DNA of 64,000 nt from Petaurus breviceps papuanus (GCA_028583685.1 JAMXIF010000003.1:73353817-73417816), one strand, 5' to 3'; counted from the first letter of the stretch, positions 11,106 through 22,640 are shown. Numbers and translations: made by a program. Notes: a model not told the origin generated them from the letters alone.

Positions 11106-12927
11106 CTCAAACAGTTAAAATTAAGTTTTAGCATTTGGAAAAATAAACTTGCTTTGTGAAGATAGATCCCCTTAATTGCTGTTTCCATGATACAGAAATG
11201 ATATATTTCTATATAATAATGTGACTAAGAGCTAAACACTGAGGTATAGCTCAATTTAATAAGAGTTATGAGGAGGGGGGAACCAGTGATAAGTTCTGTG
11301 TAAATTAGATTTTTTTGTTAATGGAATAAGATTTTAAATGTAACTTGCAAGCTTTCTATTTAAAAACTCCTACAGTCCATCCTTTTATAAACTGATTAGT
11401 TTCTCCTAATTTATTTTTGGGAAGGATGTACCCTATACCAATATATTAGATTAACTTCAATCAAGGCATACTTCCTTTCTTACCTGCCTAATACATACAT
11501 ATACACATGTATGTGTTCTACTGCAGTAGAAGGAGAAACTTTTAAAAGTAAAAGGAGAAACCAGTAGACTGGGTTGAGATTTGTAGTTTATATTTTCTGA
11601 AAGATTTAATATTTCTGTATTTTCTGACAGCCATATTCTTTATACTTTAGTAAAGTTTTCCATGTAAGCCTAGGTAAAAAAGATCGTCTCCAAGGTAACC
11701 AGAATCCAAACTGTGTAGGATTAGTTTGGACCAGGTACTCTTCAATCCAACCTTGAATTGTATCCAAGGGGCAAACAGGAAGCAAATCAGTGTAGCCCAG
11801 CCAGCATTACACATACAATGTGCTGCTGCTTCCAGCTCACAGGCTTCAGTAACTGGACTAGTGCATTCTCCCCCTCCTAATTTTATTGGTCTTCTCAGGT
11901 CTAGATCTTCTTTGTTGCCAGGGTCCCTATTACTCATCTGCACAAAAAACACTTCACATTTTTTTTCTGTTCATCTTAGGATACCTGCTAGTCCCCCTCC
12001 CACTGTTATGGCATATCTGTTTCTGAATTGGTTGAGGGGAGGGGGAATACAGAGCCCTTTCTTTTGGTTACCTATCAATTGAAAACATGTCTGATGCTCT
12101 AACAATTCACTGCTATTGGCAGCATGAGAGGTATCTTCCAAATTCCTTCCCATTATTTCTTTCAATAGTGCGGGGTCTACTTTTCACTGGGCTAAAGAGA
12201 TAGATGAGAAAAAGAGAACGAGGAAATATTTATTAGTGTAGCCTCTTTCATTCCTCTTCTTTCACAGGCTTGTATAGCATATAGCATGTATAGCATACCA
12301 AGTATGTTCCCTGACTTAATTTTTTGAAACTGAAATTGTGGTCTCCCTGTCCTTTCCTCTACTCCTAGAACTTATTCTAAAGAATCATAGAAAACAAATA
12401 GAAAAATATTCTGATATTTCACAGCTTCCACATTGAATTTCACCTTAGATCTTTAAATTATTGATTATGTTTTCTCATTTCTTCATGTTTACCTCCCTCA
12501 AGGATAGTATTTATAAAGGAATGTCAAATATTGGCTGTTTTTAGTATACTGTCAGAGCCCTCATTTCACATATAGGGACCCAGAAAAGCTACCCCAAGTT
12601 TGTGGTTGAATACTCACTCAAAACCATAGCTCATGAAACTTGCTCCCCCTCAAGGGTTTTACTTTTACTAACAACCAGAGAGTATACTAATTCTTTTTGA
12701 AAAGACTTTTACCTGAATAGCGTAGCAAATAAAGTGACAAAAATGATTCTACCCATACAAAATGGCGTATGCTCTCCTACAAGTTAGTAGTGGGCATGCA
12801 TGCAGAGAACACAGGTAACCAAGGGATATGGAGGACACATATGTTAGGAAAAATGTGGCCAGGGAACACAGAGGTATTCCTTTGTACTAAGCTTATAAAT
12901 GAGGATAGGCAGAACTGTCAGGAGAGT
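11106..12927. other. Long stretch without an identified feature
   Basis: No repeat family was identified. Overlapping open frames of 101, 118 and 64 codons on both strands at 11647-12165 look like chance: they overlap on opposite strands, show no family motif and have no splice context. The part from 11.7 to 12.2 kb is somewhat richer in GC than its surroundings. Confidence 0.4.
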
Positions 12928-12956
12928 TGAGAGAGAGAGAGAGAGAGAGAGAGAAA
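12928..12956. repeat. (GA)n microsatellite
   Basis: Uninterrupted GA dinucleotides, then aaagatagagc. Confidence 0.95.
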
Positions 12957-13446
12957 GATAGAGCTAGAGCAGAAACCAGAGACTTAAGAACCTTTTCAAA
13001 TACCTAAGATAATAATGCATTTCAGATATAGGAATGTATATATTTCACATTACATAGAATGAAAAAACAGTACAAATGAGTCTTAGCAAAACCATTCTTC
13101 TCTTCTCTGTGAGTCCTGCTTTCACCGTAGGGACCTATAAAAGTTTCCAATTTAATGTTATTACACAAAGGGTTTGGATTTTTTCCCTAGAAGAGAGAAT
13201 TGGAGTTACTAGGAGGATGATTTCCTTTCCTTGTTGGACCTACAACATTTAAATTACTATCCAAGAGGATGGTGGTGTCCAGGAATCCTATCTTATCTCT
13301 CTAGAAGACTGCATCCCAGAACTTACCAGAAATTATCTTGGCCTTATACTTTCCAGAGCAATGTGGTGAAAGGTTCTTATTCTGCCAGAGTCACCTTTCA
13401 GGTCAAATGGGTGAGAGTGCTTATAACTCTAACATTTGTTTCCTTA
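12957..13446. other. No recognisable feature
   Basis: Low-copy-looking. A 73-codon frame at 13231-13452 has no recognisable motif and runs into the SINE. Confidence 0.4.
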
Positions 13447-13589
13447 TGTTAGACAGCTAGGTAGGGTACTGGATTGAGTGTTGGACTTGTATCCACAAAG
13501 ACTCAAGTTCAAATCCACCTAAGACATTTATAGTAAGTTGTGTGACCCTGTGTAAGTTAACTAACTTCTACCTCCCTCAGTTTCCTCAC
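13447..13589 (+). repeat. CORE-SINE, 5' part (split by an LTR)
   Basis: Head cagctaggtagggtactgga, tcaagttcaaatccacctaa, gttgtgtgaccctgtgtaag and cctcagtttcctcac. The element breaks exactly at ctcac, the duplicated target of the LTR, and resumes at 14015. Confidence 0.85.
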
Positions 13590-14009
13590 TGTAATGATAA
13601 GGGAATTTGAAGATCTTCCTTGCCCTTTAATAGACCTTGAGACTCTGGGCAACCATTGAGCCTCCCAGCTTTGAAAACACAGATGTTAGTGCTTCTATCT
13701 CTGGTAACTAACACTGTAGGTATGTGATGGTCAGACAGCTAGAAGCCCTGTCTGTTGGTCTGTTGAAATGTGTTATTTTCTCTGTATTTTTTGTCTGCTT
13801 ATAATTTCTGTTTGTATTTTCTGAAGTTCATGGTGCTAACTTTTTTTTCCTTGAAATGTGTGATATATATATGCATATACACACACACATATATATGTTT
13901 GATTAAAGTAAGATTATTAACCCCTTTTGAATTACTTTCCTTTAGAAAAGCAGATCCAAGAACCTGTGCTAGCAGCCCTCCTGGGTATGCTAAGGTGCTT
14001 GCTGCTACA
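13590..14009 (+). mobile_element. Solo LTR nested in a SINE (same family as 37.3 kb)
   Basis: A fossil LTR bounded by TG...CA and flanked by the 5-bp duplication ctcac at 13585-13589 and 14010-14014. It shares its 5' end, gagactctgggca, ctttcctttagaaaagcag and the 3' end gtgcttgctgctaca with the 565-bp LTR at 37328-37892, but is shorter (420 bp) and more diverged. It has an ATTAAA-type polyadenylation signal near 13902. A 5-bp duplication fits ERV3/ERVL-like or class II groups; the family is not named. It is broken and has no internal genes. Confidence 0.85.
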
Positions 14010-14014
14010 CTCAC

Positions 14015-14115
14015 CTGTAATAATAATAATATTTATTTCTCAGAATTGTTATCAGTAAAAATGAGATAATATTGATAACATTCTTTGCAAACCTTAAAGC
14101 TCTCTAGAAATGCTA
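14015..14115 (+). repeat. CORE-SINE, 3' part (after the LTR)
   Basis: Starts ctgtaataataataat, directly continuing cctcagtttcctcac, and ends with ctttgcaaaccttaaagctc and atgctaattattt. Confidence 0.85.
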
Positions 14116-14511
14116 ATTATTTAAGGTTGCCATTAGCTATGCCTGGAAGGAGAGGTTAGGGACATAGGCTGAGATTATGCATGAGTCTACTCCACTCTCA
14201 AGATTTATGTCAATAGCCTGAACCATTTAAACAAACTTAAATTCTGAGATTGAATCACTCATCATCAATGAGGTATGAATAGTTATGATTATTTTTTCCT
14301 CAGCATTGGAACATACAGTCTTAATTCTTCAAGTGGTCTCCTCCTTTTAACCTCAAGTAGACCATGTTGCCCTGGCCATCCTTAATAAACTTTAACATGA
14401 CATGAATTTGCATGAAGCAAAGTAAAAAAAATAATTTCCCCTCAGTATAAAACTACATACTACAATTAGTAATACTAATTGGATTATATTTTAAGGAAGG
14501 GATTAGCTTGT
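14116..14511. other. No recognisable feature
   Basis: Low-copy-looking AT-rich sequence. Confidence 0.45.
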
Positions 14512-14756
14512 GGGAAGCATTAAGGTATAGTGGATAGAGAACTGGCCTCAGAATCAGGAAGACATGCATACATGTCCCATCTCTACTATATACTGATTGT
14601 GTGAGCCTGGGCAAGACATATAACTCTTCAGTACTACAAGTAACTCTCTAAAACTGTAATTGTAAAGAATGTATCAATCCCCATGGTAGAGAGAATTTCC
14701 TCATCTGAGAGTTCCCTCTGCTGAAGAAATGAAAGATTCTATTAAAAAAAAAATAG
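14512..14756 (+). repeat. CORE-SINE variant with A-tail
   Basis: Head gcattaaggtatagtggata, tcaggaagacatgcataca, tgtgagcctgggcaagacat, then gagagaatttcctcatctga, gagttccctctgctgaag and an A10 tail. Confidence 0.8.
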
Positions 14757-14884
14757 TCCTGTACTTTGGTATCAAAATGACAAAGGGGTTAATTATGCAT
14801 TGTGCCTATGGGGAAATTATTCCATTTTCCATTTTATTTTTCCAAAAACTCAGGCTATAAGAATTATAGAATAAAAGATAGGTT

Positions 14885-15006
14885 ATATCAACATTTATGT
14901 AATATTATGGCTTCAAAGCACTTTCACAACCATTATCTCACTTGATTTTCGCGAGAAACTTGTGAGACAGGAAGTACAAATATTTTTATACCCATTTCAC
15001 GGATGT
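14885..15006 (-). repeat. CORE-SINE 3' half, antisense
   Basis: The + strand reads tcaaagcactttcacaacca, ttatctcacttgattttc and tacccatttcacggatg. The head side is missing. Confidence 0.6.
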
Positions 15007-15311
15007 AGGATTCTGTTTTTCTACATAGCTCCTGTTTTCTCTTTGGATTACACTTCCCAAAAGCCTATATGTGGTCTCCATATAGTATTGACTCATGCCC
15101 TCTTAAGTAGTCATACTTCCTGTGCATATCATTTAAAAGTAATAAATCTTGTGGGCATAACTAGACATTTTTTTTGAGAAATGTGGGTGCCTCAAAGGAT
15201 AGGAGAGACATGGTAGTGATTGGGATAGTTGTGATTAGAAGCTGCTTGCGATTCCTGTGGGGATCCCAGTGTTTTCTAACCAGCATTACCATGGAAGGAG
15301 CCATATCATTT
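15007..15311. other. No recognisable feature
   Basis: Low-copy-looking. A 71-codon frame crosses from the SINE and has no recognisable content. Confidence 0.4.
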
Positions 15312-15415
15312 AGGAGCTAGCTGTATAACTTTGGGCAAGTTATTCAACCTCTGCTTGCCTCAGTTTCCTCATCCAAAATGAGTAAAGTAATGGCACCTCT
15401 TCCTCAGGTTGTGAC
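15312..15415 (+). repeat. CORE-SINE centre fragment
   Basis: Reads gagctagctgtataactttg, ggcaagttattcaacctctg and cctcagtttcctcatcc. Both ends are truncated. Confidence 0.6.
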
Positions 15416-15741
15416 ATATCATCATGATGGAATGGATATATCTGTCATCCATTATATTTCAGAGACAGAATGGGTAAATTAGGAGCTACTAGCCCTCCCA
15501 GCAGCCACCTGGGTATGGCAGCAATGTGGGAATAGGTGTTGGTAAGTATCCAATTCCTCTTTTTACTATGTCATTCTACTTTCAGTCTTTGTTTCAAATT
15601 TGTGTGTCATCTGACTTGATCTGATATAAAGAGATGCATCAATGAGGTGATTACTTGAACCAAAGATTAATTGGTGGAAAGCTCTTTAAGATTGAACCTA
15701 GTTACTATCAACCCAGAATTGGAGGTACCAGACAATGAGCT
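15416..15741. other. No recognisable feature
   Basis: Nothing recognised. Confidence 0.4.
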
Positions 15742-15883
15742 ACGTGAATAAAGAAACTGAGGCTTTGAGGGACTAAGGGTTATGTAGCTCAAGGTCACAT
15801 AGCTAGTAAGTGGTGAAACCAGGAATGGAGCCCAGGTCTTGTGACTCCATCCTCCACGCTCTTTTCACTAGTCTGTGCTGCCC
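15742..15883 (-). repeat. CORE-SINE, antisense
   Basis: The + strand shows gaaactgaggctttgaggga, ctcaaggtcacatagctagt, ggagcccaggtcttgtgact and gtctgtgctgccc. Confidence 0.7.
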
Positions 15884-16526
15884 AAACTGGCCCAAATTAC
15901 TACTTGGCATGTTTTCACTCTTGGCAGAAGAACAATTTTGACTCTTCTCCAGTTTTTACTTGTCACAGGACTCTTGGTTCCTGAAAGTTGCATTTTTTTT
16001 ATTCCTTCCTCCTTGAAAGTTTCCTAAAATCTGCTTTCTGCCTTATCCTACAATTATTTGTTGTTTGGAACACTACCTTCTTATTGTCTTAAGTACATTC
16101 TCTTACTTAGACAAAAGAAACGAAAACACAAGTTTTTGTCTTGATTTCTCAGAAATTCTTGCATTTATTATCTTCCCCTCCCTAATGTTCTCTAAAACTC
16201 AAATCTTGGGTGCTGGCTCCTTGGGCATGATAGGGACTAGGAGCTCCATGTACTATAAGGAATTATTAGGAGGCAGTCCATACTAGCACAGTACAGGTCA
16301 TGATTGCTGAACCTCTGTGTATATGATAGCGATTCTTGGGTTACTTAAGCAGATCCTTTTTAACCTCAGAAGTTGCTATGGCTCCAGAGAGTATGCTAAC
16401 TTAGAAGTTTCTATATAAAGTTTCATAGTTATGATTTTGAAATTCATTGATACAAAATGGGGTATTAAACAAAGGGGAGTGTACATGAAAAGATTTTTGC
16501 TATTTAGTTTGTTGGAATCTGAAATA
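15884..16526. other. No recognisable feature
   Basis: Low-copy-looking. No motif was found in the 73-codon frame at 16065-16286. Confidence 0.4.
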
Positions 16527-16763
16527 GCAGCTAGGTGGAACAGTGGATAAAGTGTTGGACCTGCAGGACGGAAGACATCTTCCTGATATGGCTCAGATAC
16601 CTACTAGCTGTTTGACCCTGGGCAAGTCACTTAACCCTGTTTGCCTCAGTTTTCTCATCCATAAAATGAGCTGGAGAAGGAAGTGGCAAACCATTCAAAT
16701 ATCTTTGCCAAGAAAACCCAAATGGGGTCACAAAGATTCAGACACAACTGTCTGTGAAACCAA
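16527..16763 (+). repeat. RTE-tailed SINE, full length
   Basis: Head agcagctaggtggaacagtg, central gaccctgggcaagtcactta and ctcatccataaaatgagctg, then ggagaaggaagtggcaaacc, tctttgccaagaaaaccc and gacacaactg at the end. Confidence 0.9.
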
Positions 16764-16812
16764 ATGGAAGGCAGTGGTATCATTCAGCAAAACTCATGAC
16801 TCCCTCCATAGT

Positions 16813-17050
16813 TAGACAGACAGACAGACAGACAGATAGATAGATATACAGATGGATAGGTAGATGGTAGATAGAGAGATGATAGATAATACATTATCTA
16901 TATACAATATATGTATATATATACACATAGATAATATATACATGATAGATGATAAATAGATGGTAAATGATAGGCAAATAATAGATAGGTATACATATAT
17001 ACATACATACATATATATATATATATATGTAGATGATAGATAGATAGTCA
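16813..17050. repeat. Compound GACA/GATA/AT microsatellite
   Basis: Begins (GACA)5 to (GATA)3, then degenerates into GATAGAT, ATACAT and TATATA units, with a pure AT run near 17010. It gives a spurious 160-codon Ile/Tyr/Ser-rich frame on the - strand. Confidence 0.9.
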
Positions 17051-17290
17051 AAGCATTTTTTAGGTATTCACTGTGAACGTGTGCTAAGCTTTGAGAATAC
17101 AAAAACAACAAAGCACGATGGTCCTTGCTCTCAAGGAACTTTGTTTCTAATAAAGGAAGATAAAACACAAAGGGGAGCTGGAAAGAAGTGGAGGGAGGCA
17201 GAGAGGGCAGGAGGATAAAACAGTTTCTGGAGAGGTGAAACAGACCAGAGAGTGAGCAGGAAATGAAATGAGCAGTGTGGCTGGGGTTCC
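17050..17290 (+). repeat. L-rep head and proximal body
   Basis: Has ctaagctttgagaatacaaa, ccttgctctcaaggaacttt and the aggaggataaaacagtttct part. Confidence 0.5.
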
Positions 17291-17544
17291 TCAAGATAAG
17301 ATCTCCTCTACATATCTATAGCCAGTCATAAGATGGTTCCTCTAAGACTTAGGAGAACGAAAAAATATCAGAAGAGCTAAAAAATTATTTTTAACTTATC
17401 TAATGTAGGAAATTTATTGATATGAAGAGGAGAACTAGGTCAACCACATACTGAAGCCCAGTAATAAATATTTGAAAACAGAATGCAAAAGTCATGAAAT
17501 ACTGGGAGTAAAGGCAATAGACCATACAATGGAACAATAATAAA

Positions 17545-18020
17545 AATAATCAAAATTTCTATGGCACTTATAGGTACAAATAGCTTTACATATTTCATTT
17601 AATCCTCACAATTATACTTGTGAGGTAGGTAGTATTGATAATAGCTAGCATTTACATAGCACCTACTACTTGCCAAGTACATTGACAGTATTATTTCATT
17701 TGATTCTCAAAAGAACTTGGGAGTTAGGTACCGTTATTATCCCCATATCATAGTTGAGGAAACTGAGGCTAGGTTACTTGCCCAAGGTCACACAGCTACT
17801 AAGTATCTGAGGTCTGATTTGAACTCAGGTCTTCTTAATTTCAGGTCCAACATTCTACCCACTGCACAACCTCGCCGAATAAGTGTTATTGTCTTATTTT
17901 ACAAATGGGGCAGCTGAAGCTAGGAGTGGTGAAGAAGTGACTTTCCCAAGGTCACATAGTTAATTGGTGTCAGAGTCAGAATGTGAATCTGGATCCTCTG
18001 ACTTCATATCCGCCCAGTTC
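17545..18020 (-). repeat. Outer CORE-SINE split by a second SINE
   Basis: The 3' half is at 17545-17637 (tctatggcacttataggtac, ttcatttaatcctcacaatt) and the 5' half at 17877-18020 (tattttacaaatggggcag, aaggtcacatagttaattgg, ggatcctctgacttc). The intervening 239 bp is another SINE in the same orientation. Confidence 0.65.
17638..17876 (-). repeat. Inner CORE-SINE, antisense, nested
   Basis: Complete on the + strand from tagcatttacatagcaccta to ccactgcacaacctcgcc, with cttgcccaaggtcacacagc and gatttgaactcaggtcttct. It is younger than the SINE it splits. Confidence 0.85.
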
Positions 18021-18417
18021 TGTAAATTGGATCCACTGGTCATCTTAATCTTTTTGACTCTCTTCATGACCAGAACCGAATAATAGAGCTGTACTAATCA
18101 TGCGGCCATCTGTGTCTGTCATTCCAAAAGTCTAAAATAATCAATGACCCAACTTGCTGTCTCATTGCCTTCATTTACACATACTAAATGGCGTAATATA
18201 GAGCATATTGTTGTCCACTTCCTTACTTTCCTTGTCTGCTTAGTCCTTTTTTCCCTTCCATTTCTGGAGGACACTGGTATTTGTGGGACAGTTGCCTAGT
18301 ATTTAAGAAGGAGGCCATCCTATTTGCAGCTGAGCATGCCAAGGTAGGTAAACCTAAGGGGTACAGCATTAAATGGGTGTAGTGCCTCTAATTGAGAGAC
18401 CTATACTGTTCCTAGTG
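18021..18417. other. No recognisable feature
   Basis: Low-copy-looking. Confidence 0.4.
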
Positions 18418-18545
18418 AACCATCAAAAATCTTTATTGATTATCTCCAGTTTATCCTGCATATATCTTACTGGCAAAAGATTGTTTGCATGTTATCCCTC
18501 CCATTAAACTGTGAGCTCTTTAAGCCACTGAGTACAGGCAATTAT
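18418..18545 (+). repeat. L2-type 3' end fragment
   Basis: Reads gattatctccagtttatcct, gtttgcatgttatccctccc and taaactgtgagctcttta, the same form as 43.3 kb. Confidence 0.5.
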
Positions 18546-18822
18546 TCTAGTAGAAGGCAAGCTAAGAGTTAGCTTTCTGATCTTGAGTCCTGCGACTCCT
18601 AGTTGGCCAGCTGTGACTCCTGGGATTAGGATGGGAAAAGAGAAACTGAGGAAAGGCAGAAGAAGTGGTCTATAGGAGTCACAGGCAGGTATATATTTGG
18701 AAATCTGGGGCCAGTGATGTGAATATAGGGCTCCAAGATACTTTGCTAGCTAGAGGAGACAAGTGCTGCCAGTTACTGAATGGGAGAGCTAGACAATGTC
18801 CCGTTTCCAGACTCATTCTTTC

Positions 18823-18885
18823 ATGCATTCAATCAACAAATATTTATTGAGTTCTTTCTGTGGGCAAGGCATGGAAGGCATGAAA
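18823..18885 (+). repeat. L-rep head fragment
   Basis: Reads tcaatcaacaaatatttatt and tctgtgggcaaggcatgg only. Confidence 0.5.
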
Positions 18886-18889
18886 GGTG

Positions 18890-20205
18890 AATGGACATAC
18901 TTTTAATTTATTTTCCTCCTTCCAAAACGATTGCTTTGCTTTATGGAGAAACTTCTGCTCTTGAAATTCATTTTGATTTTTTTAAACAATAAAAATGAGG
19001 TTCAAGAGTGCTGCTCATCATTGTACTCATTTTATTCCATTTATTGTTCTCAATATTCAAATCAGGTGCTCAGGAGCCTTTTCTATTTGAAACATGATAG
19101 GTCACTTGAACATTTATATACTATGTAATTAATTCTAGCACGAGTCTTTTCTTTTTTGCACTTAATAACTGAAATTTAATTTTCTATGGTTAGGGTTTTA
19201 ACTGGGAAAAATTAAGCATTTCACCATAAAATGCATCAATGCTTAAATTAACATGCCAAAAAAACTTTCAAAAGTCATTGGAAAAAAGATCTGTATTTGC
19301 CATAAATATGGTTTCACAGAAGTCAGATTTTAAGAGGCCTCCAACTGCATTTCTTATTCATTTCCAAAATTGTTCTTTCACAAAGGCCTTTGATTAGCTG
19401 TTCTTTGGTTCTCTAGCACTGTAAGATAATGATTTAAAGTGCAGCAAGAAAGATTCGGGTTAGACCTAAAAAATATTTTTTTAACTATACAAATTTTTAA
19501 GAAAATCATTTATCAAAAAGAAGTTGTAAAATCTCTGTGGTATTAAAAAAAGTTAGATCCCCATCTCTCTGAAATAATTAAATATGGTAGTGCCCAAAGG
19601 TAGGGCTAGAGGATAAAAATAATCTCTCAAGCTTTTCTGTAGTCCTTATGAATTTATCAACTCTATTGTCCTTAGTGAGATAGGAAGAAATCTGTGTGTA
19701 AGTAAATAATGATCACAGAATGAGCAGAGATGGAAGATTGGGCAAGGTAACTTCATGTTTCCTGTAGTGTTCCCCAATGGGACTTTCTTACTATTATTGT
19801 TGTTATCGATGTTGATTCTTCTACTGATGCTGATCAGTGGGTTTTTTCCTCACAATTCTTGTCTTAGCTGCCTGGGCTACAAAATGTTTAAGACACTTGC
19901 CAGAGCTAATTTCAACCAGCATGTATCAGAGGAAAGACTAGAACCCATATCTTTGCAGCTGCAAGAACCAGCCTTGGTCCACTAGTGTTAGTACTTGGAA
20001 TGCTTGGTTGAAGTAAAGATGTTGAGAGCTTTGCTAACTGCAAAGAGATGTTGGGAGAGGTTGGAAGGGATGGAGAAGAGTTGCTTAATCAATAAGCAAT
20101 ATTCTTTTCCCTCCTTCCAACAAATCTAGGAGGGATGCTTAAGGCTCATCCTTTGTTGTAGCACTTTGTATTTTGCTTGCTTTTATGATAATCCAGGTCC
20201 TTTTC
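18890..20205. other. Repeat-free island, 1.3 kb
   Basis: No SINE, LINE, LTR or long microsatellite is visible in 1.3 kb, which is unusual next to flanks with a SINE about every kilobase. The sequence is AT-rich and without a long frame. Such islands can be conserved non-coding DNA or simply unlucky targets; the sequence alone does not decide. Confidence 0.45.
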
Positions 20206-20209
20206 AGAC

Positions 20210-20400
20210 ATTGTGGTGCATTCTAAAGAACACTAGCTTTTGAATGGAAAGACCTAGGTTTGGAGACTAGTTTTTACTGCCTGTGTAATCCTGGGCAAGA
20301 TATTTAGCCTTTCTGGGACTCAATTTCTTCATCTGAATAAAAGGATGGGATGTACTAGATTTTTTTTAAAGACCCTTACCACCTCTAAAATCCTATAATT
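20210..20400 (+). repeat. CORE-SINE
   Basis: Reads gaaagacctaggtttggaga, gtgtaatcctgggcaagata, ctcaatttcttcatctgaat and cctctaaaatcctataattt. Confidence 0.75.
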
Positions 20401-21211
20401 TCTGTATTTCATGGTTAAAACAAAGGCTTTTTTAGAAACAGTCTAGTAAGAGCCCTGCAGCCTATGGTACCTTAACTGAAGGGAAACACCCAATGGTTTA
20501 AATAAAACAATAGAAAACAGTGCCAATTTGTTGCATAGTTTGTACTGACTGAAAAGACTGCTAATAGAAATGTGTTCTGTAGTTTCTTAGAAACTGAGTC
20601 TGTGTCAATGACTGGAGCACAATGAGATCTAAGTGTTTGTTACAAAGGGAGGAAGAGGAAGAGAACATTCATTACATTTGTCATGTTCTTGTGCCACTCT
20701 CAAGCTGATAATTATGTAGCCAGAAGTAGCACTGAGCCGTGGCAAGGCATTCTCTTTCTAATTGTGCCTACAAGGTACAGCCCAGCATCTTGATGGCCTT
20801 GCTTTCACAGGGGGTGTCCTCAAATGAATGAGCAGGGGACCATCATTTTCAGCTGAGACTCTTTTTATTCCATTAGGTGGCAATTCAGTCTAGTCAGGGT
20901 GAACCATAATACCCCATGGAAATGAGGGCTATATAAAATACACTGGGGTTTAGCTCTAACATTCTCTGCTATGGTATGGAACTCAGTGGGAAGTCTCACA
21001 TATCTCCATGTTTTCTGTTTAAGCTTTCCGAGGGTTCCACCATCTTTCTGACATTTCTCCCTTTTGTGGATTGATCTCGAGCGCTTCTCTGTGACGAATG
21101 GTGCTGGTCAATGAAACCTTTGCCTTAATAACTTTGAGTCTCTCACAAAGGGTCCCTAAATAGCAGACAATTCTAAGATCACTTCCCTGTGCCATTCAAG
21201 CAACCAGTCTA
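20401..21211. other. Repeat-free island, 0.8 kb
   Basis: No transposon is recognised and no coding frame is seen. The block around 20680-20820 is balanced in base composition rather than AT-rich. Confidence 0.4.
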
Positions 21212-21345
21212 TCAAAATTAAAATTTAATAAGTGCCTACTCTGTAGGAGGTACTGTACAAGGTAATGGGGATGCAAATACAAAGAATGAAACAATCCCTA
21301 TTCTTAAGGAGCTTAGATTTCAAGTGAGTAGACAACAAATATATC
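21212..21345 (+). repeat. L-rep head
   Basis: Reads aataagtgcctactctgtag, ggtaatggggatgcaaatac, and tcttaaggagcttagatttc. Confidence 0.55.
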
Positions 21346-21354
21346 TATGAAAAC

Positions 21355-21595
21355 ATCAAAACCACCACCACCACCACTAATAATAATAATAATAATAATG
21401 ACAATAGCTAACATTTACGTGGTACTTGTATGCGAGTCTCTGCTATGCACTTTACAAGTATCATCTCATTTGATCCTCAAAATGACATTAGGAAGGAGGT
21501 GCTATGATTTTACAAATGAGGAAACTGAGGTAGACAGAGGTAAAGTGATTTGTCCAGGGTTCCACAGTCAGAATGAATGCAAAGAAATTATATGT
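21355..21595 (-). repeat. CORE-SINE, antisense, with microsatellite tail
   Basis: The tail (on the + strand) is an ACC run followed by AATAATAAT at 21361-21400. Then tagctaacatttacgtggta, catctcatttgatcctcaaa, acaaatgaggaaactgaggt and gtccagggttccacagtc. The head is missing. Confidence 0.85.
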
Positions 21596-21715
21596 GAAGA
21601 TGCTAAATATAAGGTTGTTTGGGATGATCAAGAAGGTCTTCCAGTCAAAGGTGGGATAAGCTCTTCCATTATGAAAATGGTCATAGAGCTCTATTGGGAA
21701 AAATTTGCTCCACTT

Positions 21716-21800
21716 AGTCATTCATTTAGGAAGCATTTATTAAGTATCTGCTGTATGGGAATATAAAACCAAACTGAAACAGCTGTGCTTTCCAGGAGCC
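21716..21800 (+). repeat. L-rep head fragment
   Basis: Reads gaagcatttattaagtatct and tttccaggagcctacattct. Confidence 0.45.
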
Positions 21801-21837
21801 TACATTCTATTGGTGGTGGTAGTGGTGAGTACATGAA

Positions 21838-22092
21838 TATTTAAAAATAGCACTGGAATTTTTGCAAAGTACTTTGTAAATATAATCTCACTATTTTCTC
21901 CCAACTACCCTACAACCCTGGGAGGCAAGTGCTGTTATTACTTCCATTGTGCAGATGAATATACTGAGACTGAGAGAGGTTACATGACTTGCCCAAAGTC
22001 ACACAGCTAGTCAGTGTCTGAAGCTGAATTTAAACTCAGCTCTTCCTGACTTCAAGACAAGTGGTCTGTCCACTGTGCCACTTAGATTCCTA
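21838..22092 (-). repeat. Full-length CORE-SINE, antisense
   Basis: The + strand reads gcaaagtactttgtaaatat, ctacaaccctgggaggcaag, ttgcccaaagtcacacagct, ctcttcctgacttcaagaca and tccactgtgccacttag. Confidence 0.85.
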
Positions 22093-22640
22093 ATGGGTAA
22101 TTAAATTCAAAATGCAGATAAAGTAAATACAAGTACTTGGGGAAGGGATGTGAGGTGTGTGTGTGTGTGTGTGTGCGCATGTGATTGACAACTGAGGGAA
22201 TCAGGAAAGATCTCTTAAGTCAAAGTTAAAGGAAGCTAAGAATTCTAAAAGACAGAGTCAAAAAGAGATTGTGAACCAGGCAAGAGGGACAGCTCATGCA
22301 AAGAAAATAGCAAGGGGGAGGGGGACAGTCTGAATGGAACTTAGAATATATGAAGGGGGAAATGTATAATTAGCTGGGGAGGAAGGCAAATTGTGAAGGG
22401 ATTTCAGCACCAAATAGTTTGTATTTTATCTTGGACAAGCGGAAGCCACTGGGACTTCTTCAGGAGGAGAATGACATGGTCTAAACTGTGGTTTGGGAAT
22501 ATAAATTTGTCAGTTTTGCAGAGAGGGGAAAGAATCGAGTCAGGGAGACCAAATTACTGCAATAGTCCCAGTAAGAAATAATGAGAACTTGCATTATGAT
22601 GGTAACCATGTTAGTGGAGAGAAGGGGATGGATTTGAGAG
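22093..22640. repeat. L-rep body with (TG)n
   Basis: A (GT) run at about 22153-22176 lies inside the repeat. Downstream blocks are aaattgtgaagggatttcag, tttatcttggacaagcgg, aagccactgggacttcttca and gagaatgacatggtctaaac, in L-rep order. Confidence 0.5.

Noticed and set aside
11647-12165. Overlapping 101-, 118- and 64-codon frames as a gene
   Set aside because: They lie on opposite strands over the same bases and none carries a recognised domain.
16812-17294. 160-codon open frame on the - strand
   Set aside because: It is a read-through of the GATA/AT microsatellite and L-rep, Ile/Tyr/Ser-rich and without any family motif.
21347-21766. 139-codon open frame on the + strand
   Set aside because: It covers an antisense SINE and its ACC/AAT tail, then unassigned DNA. 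No protein signal.
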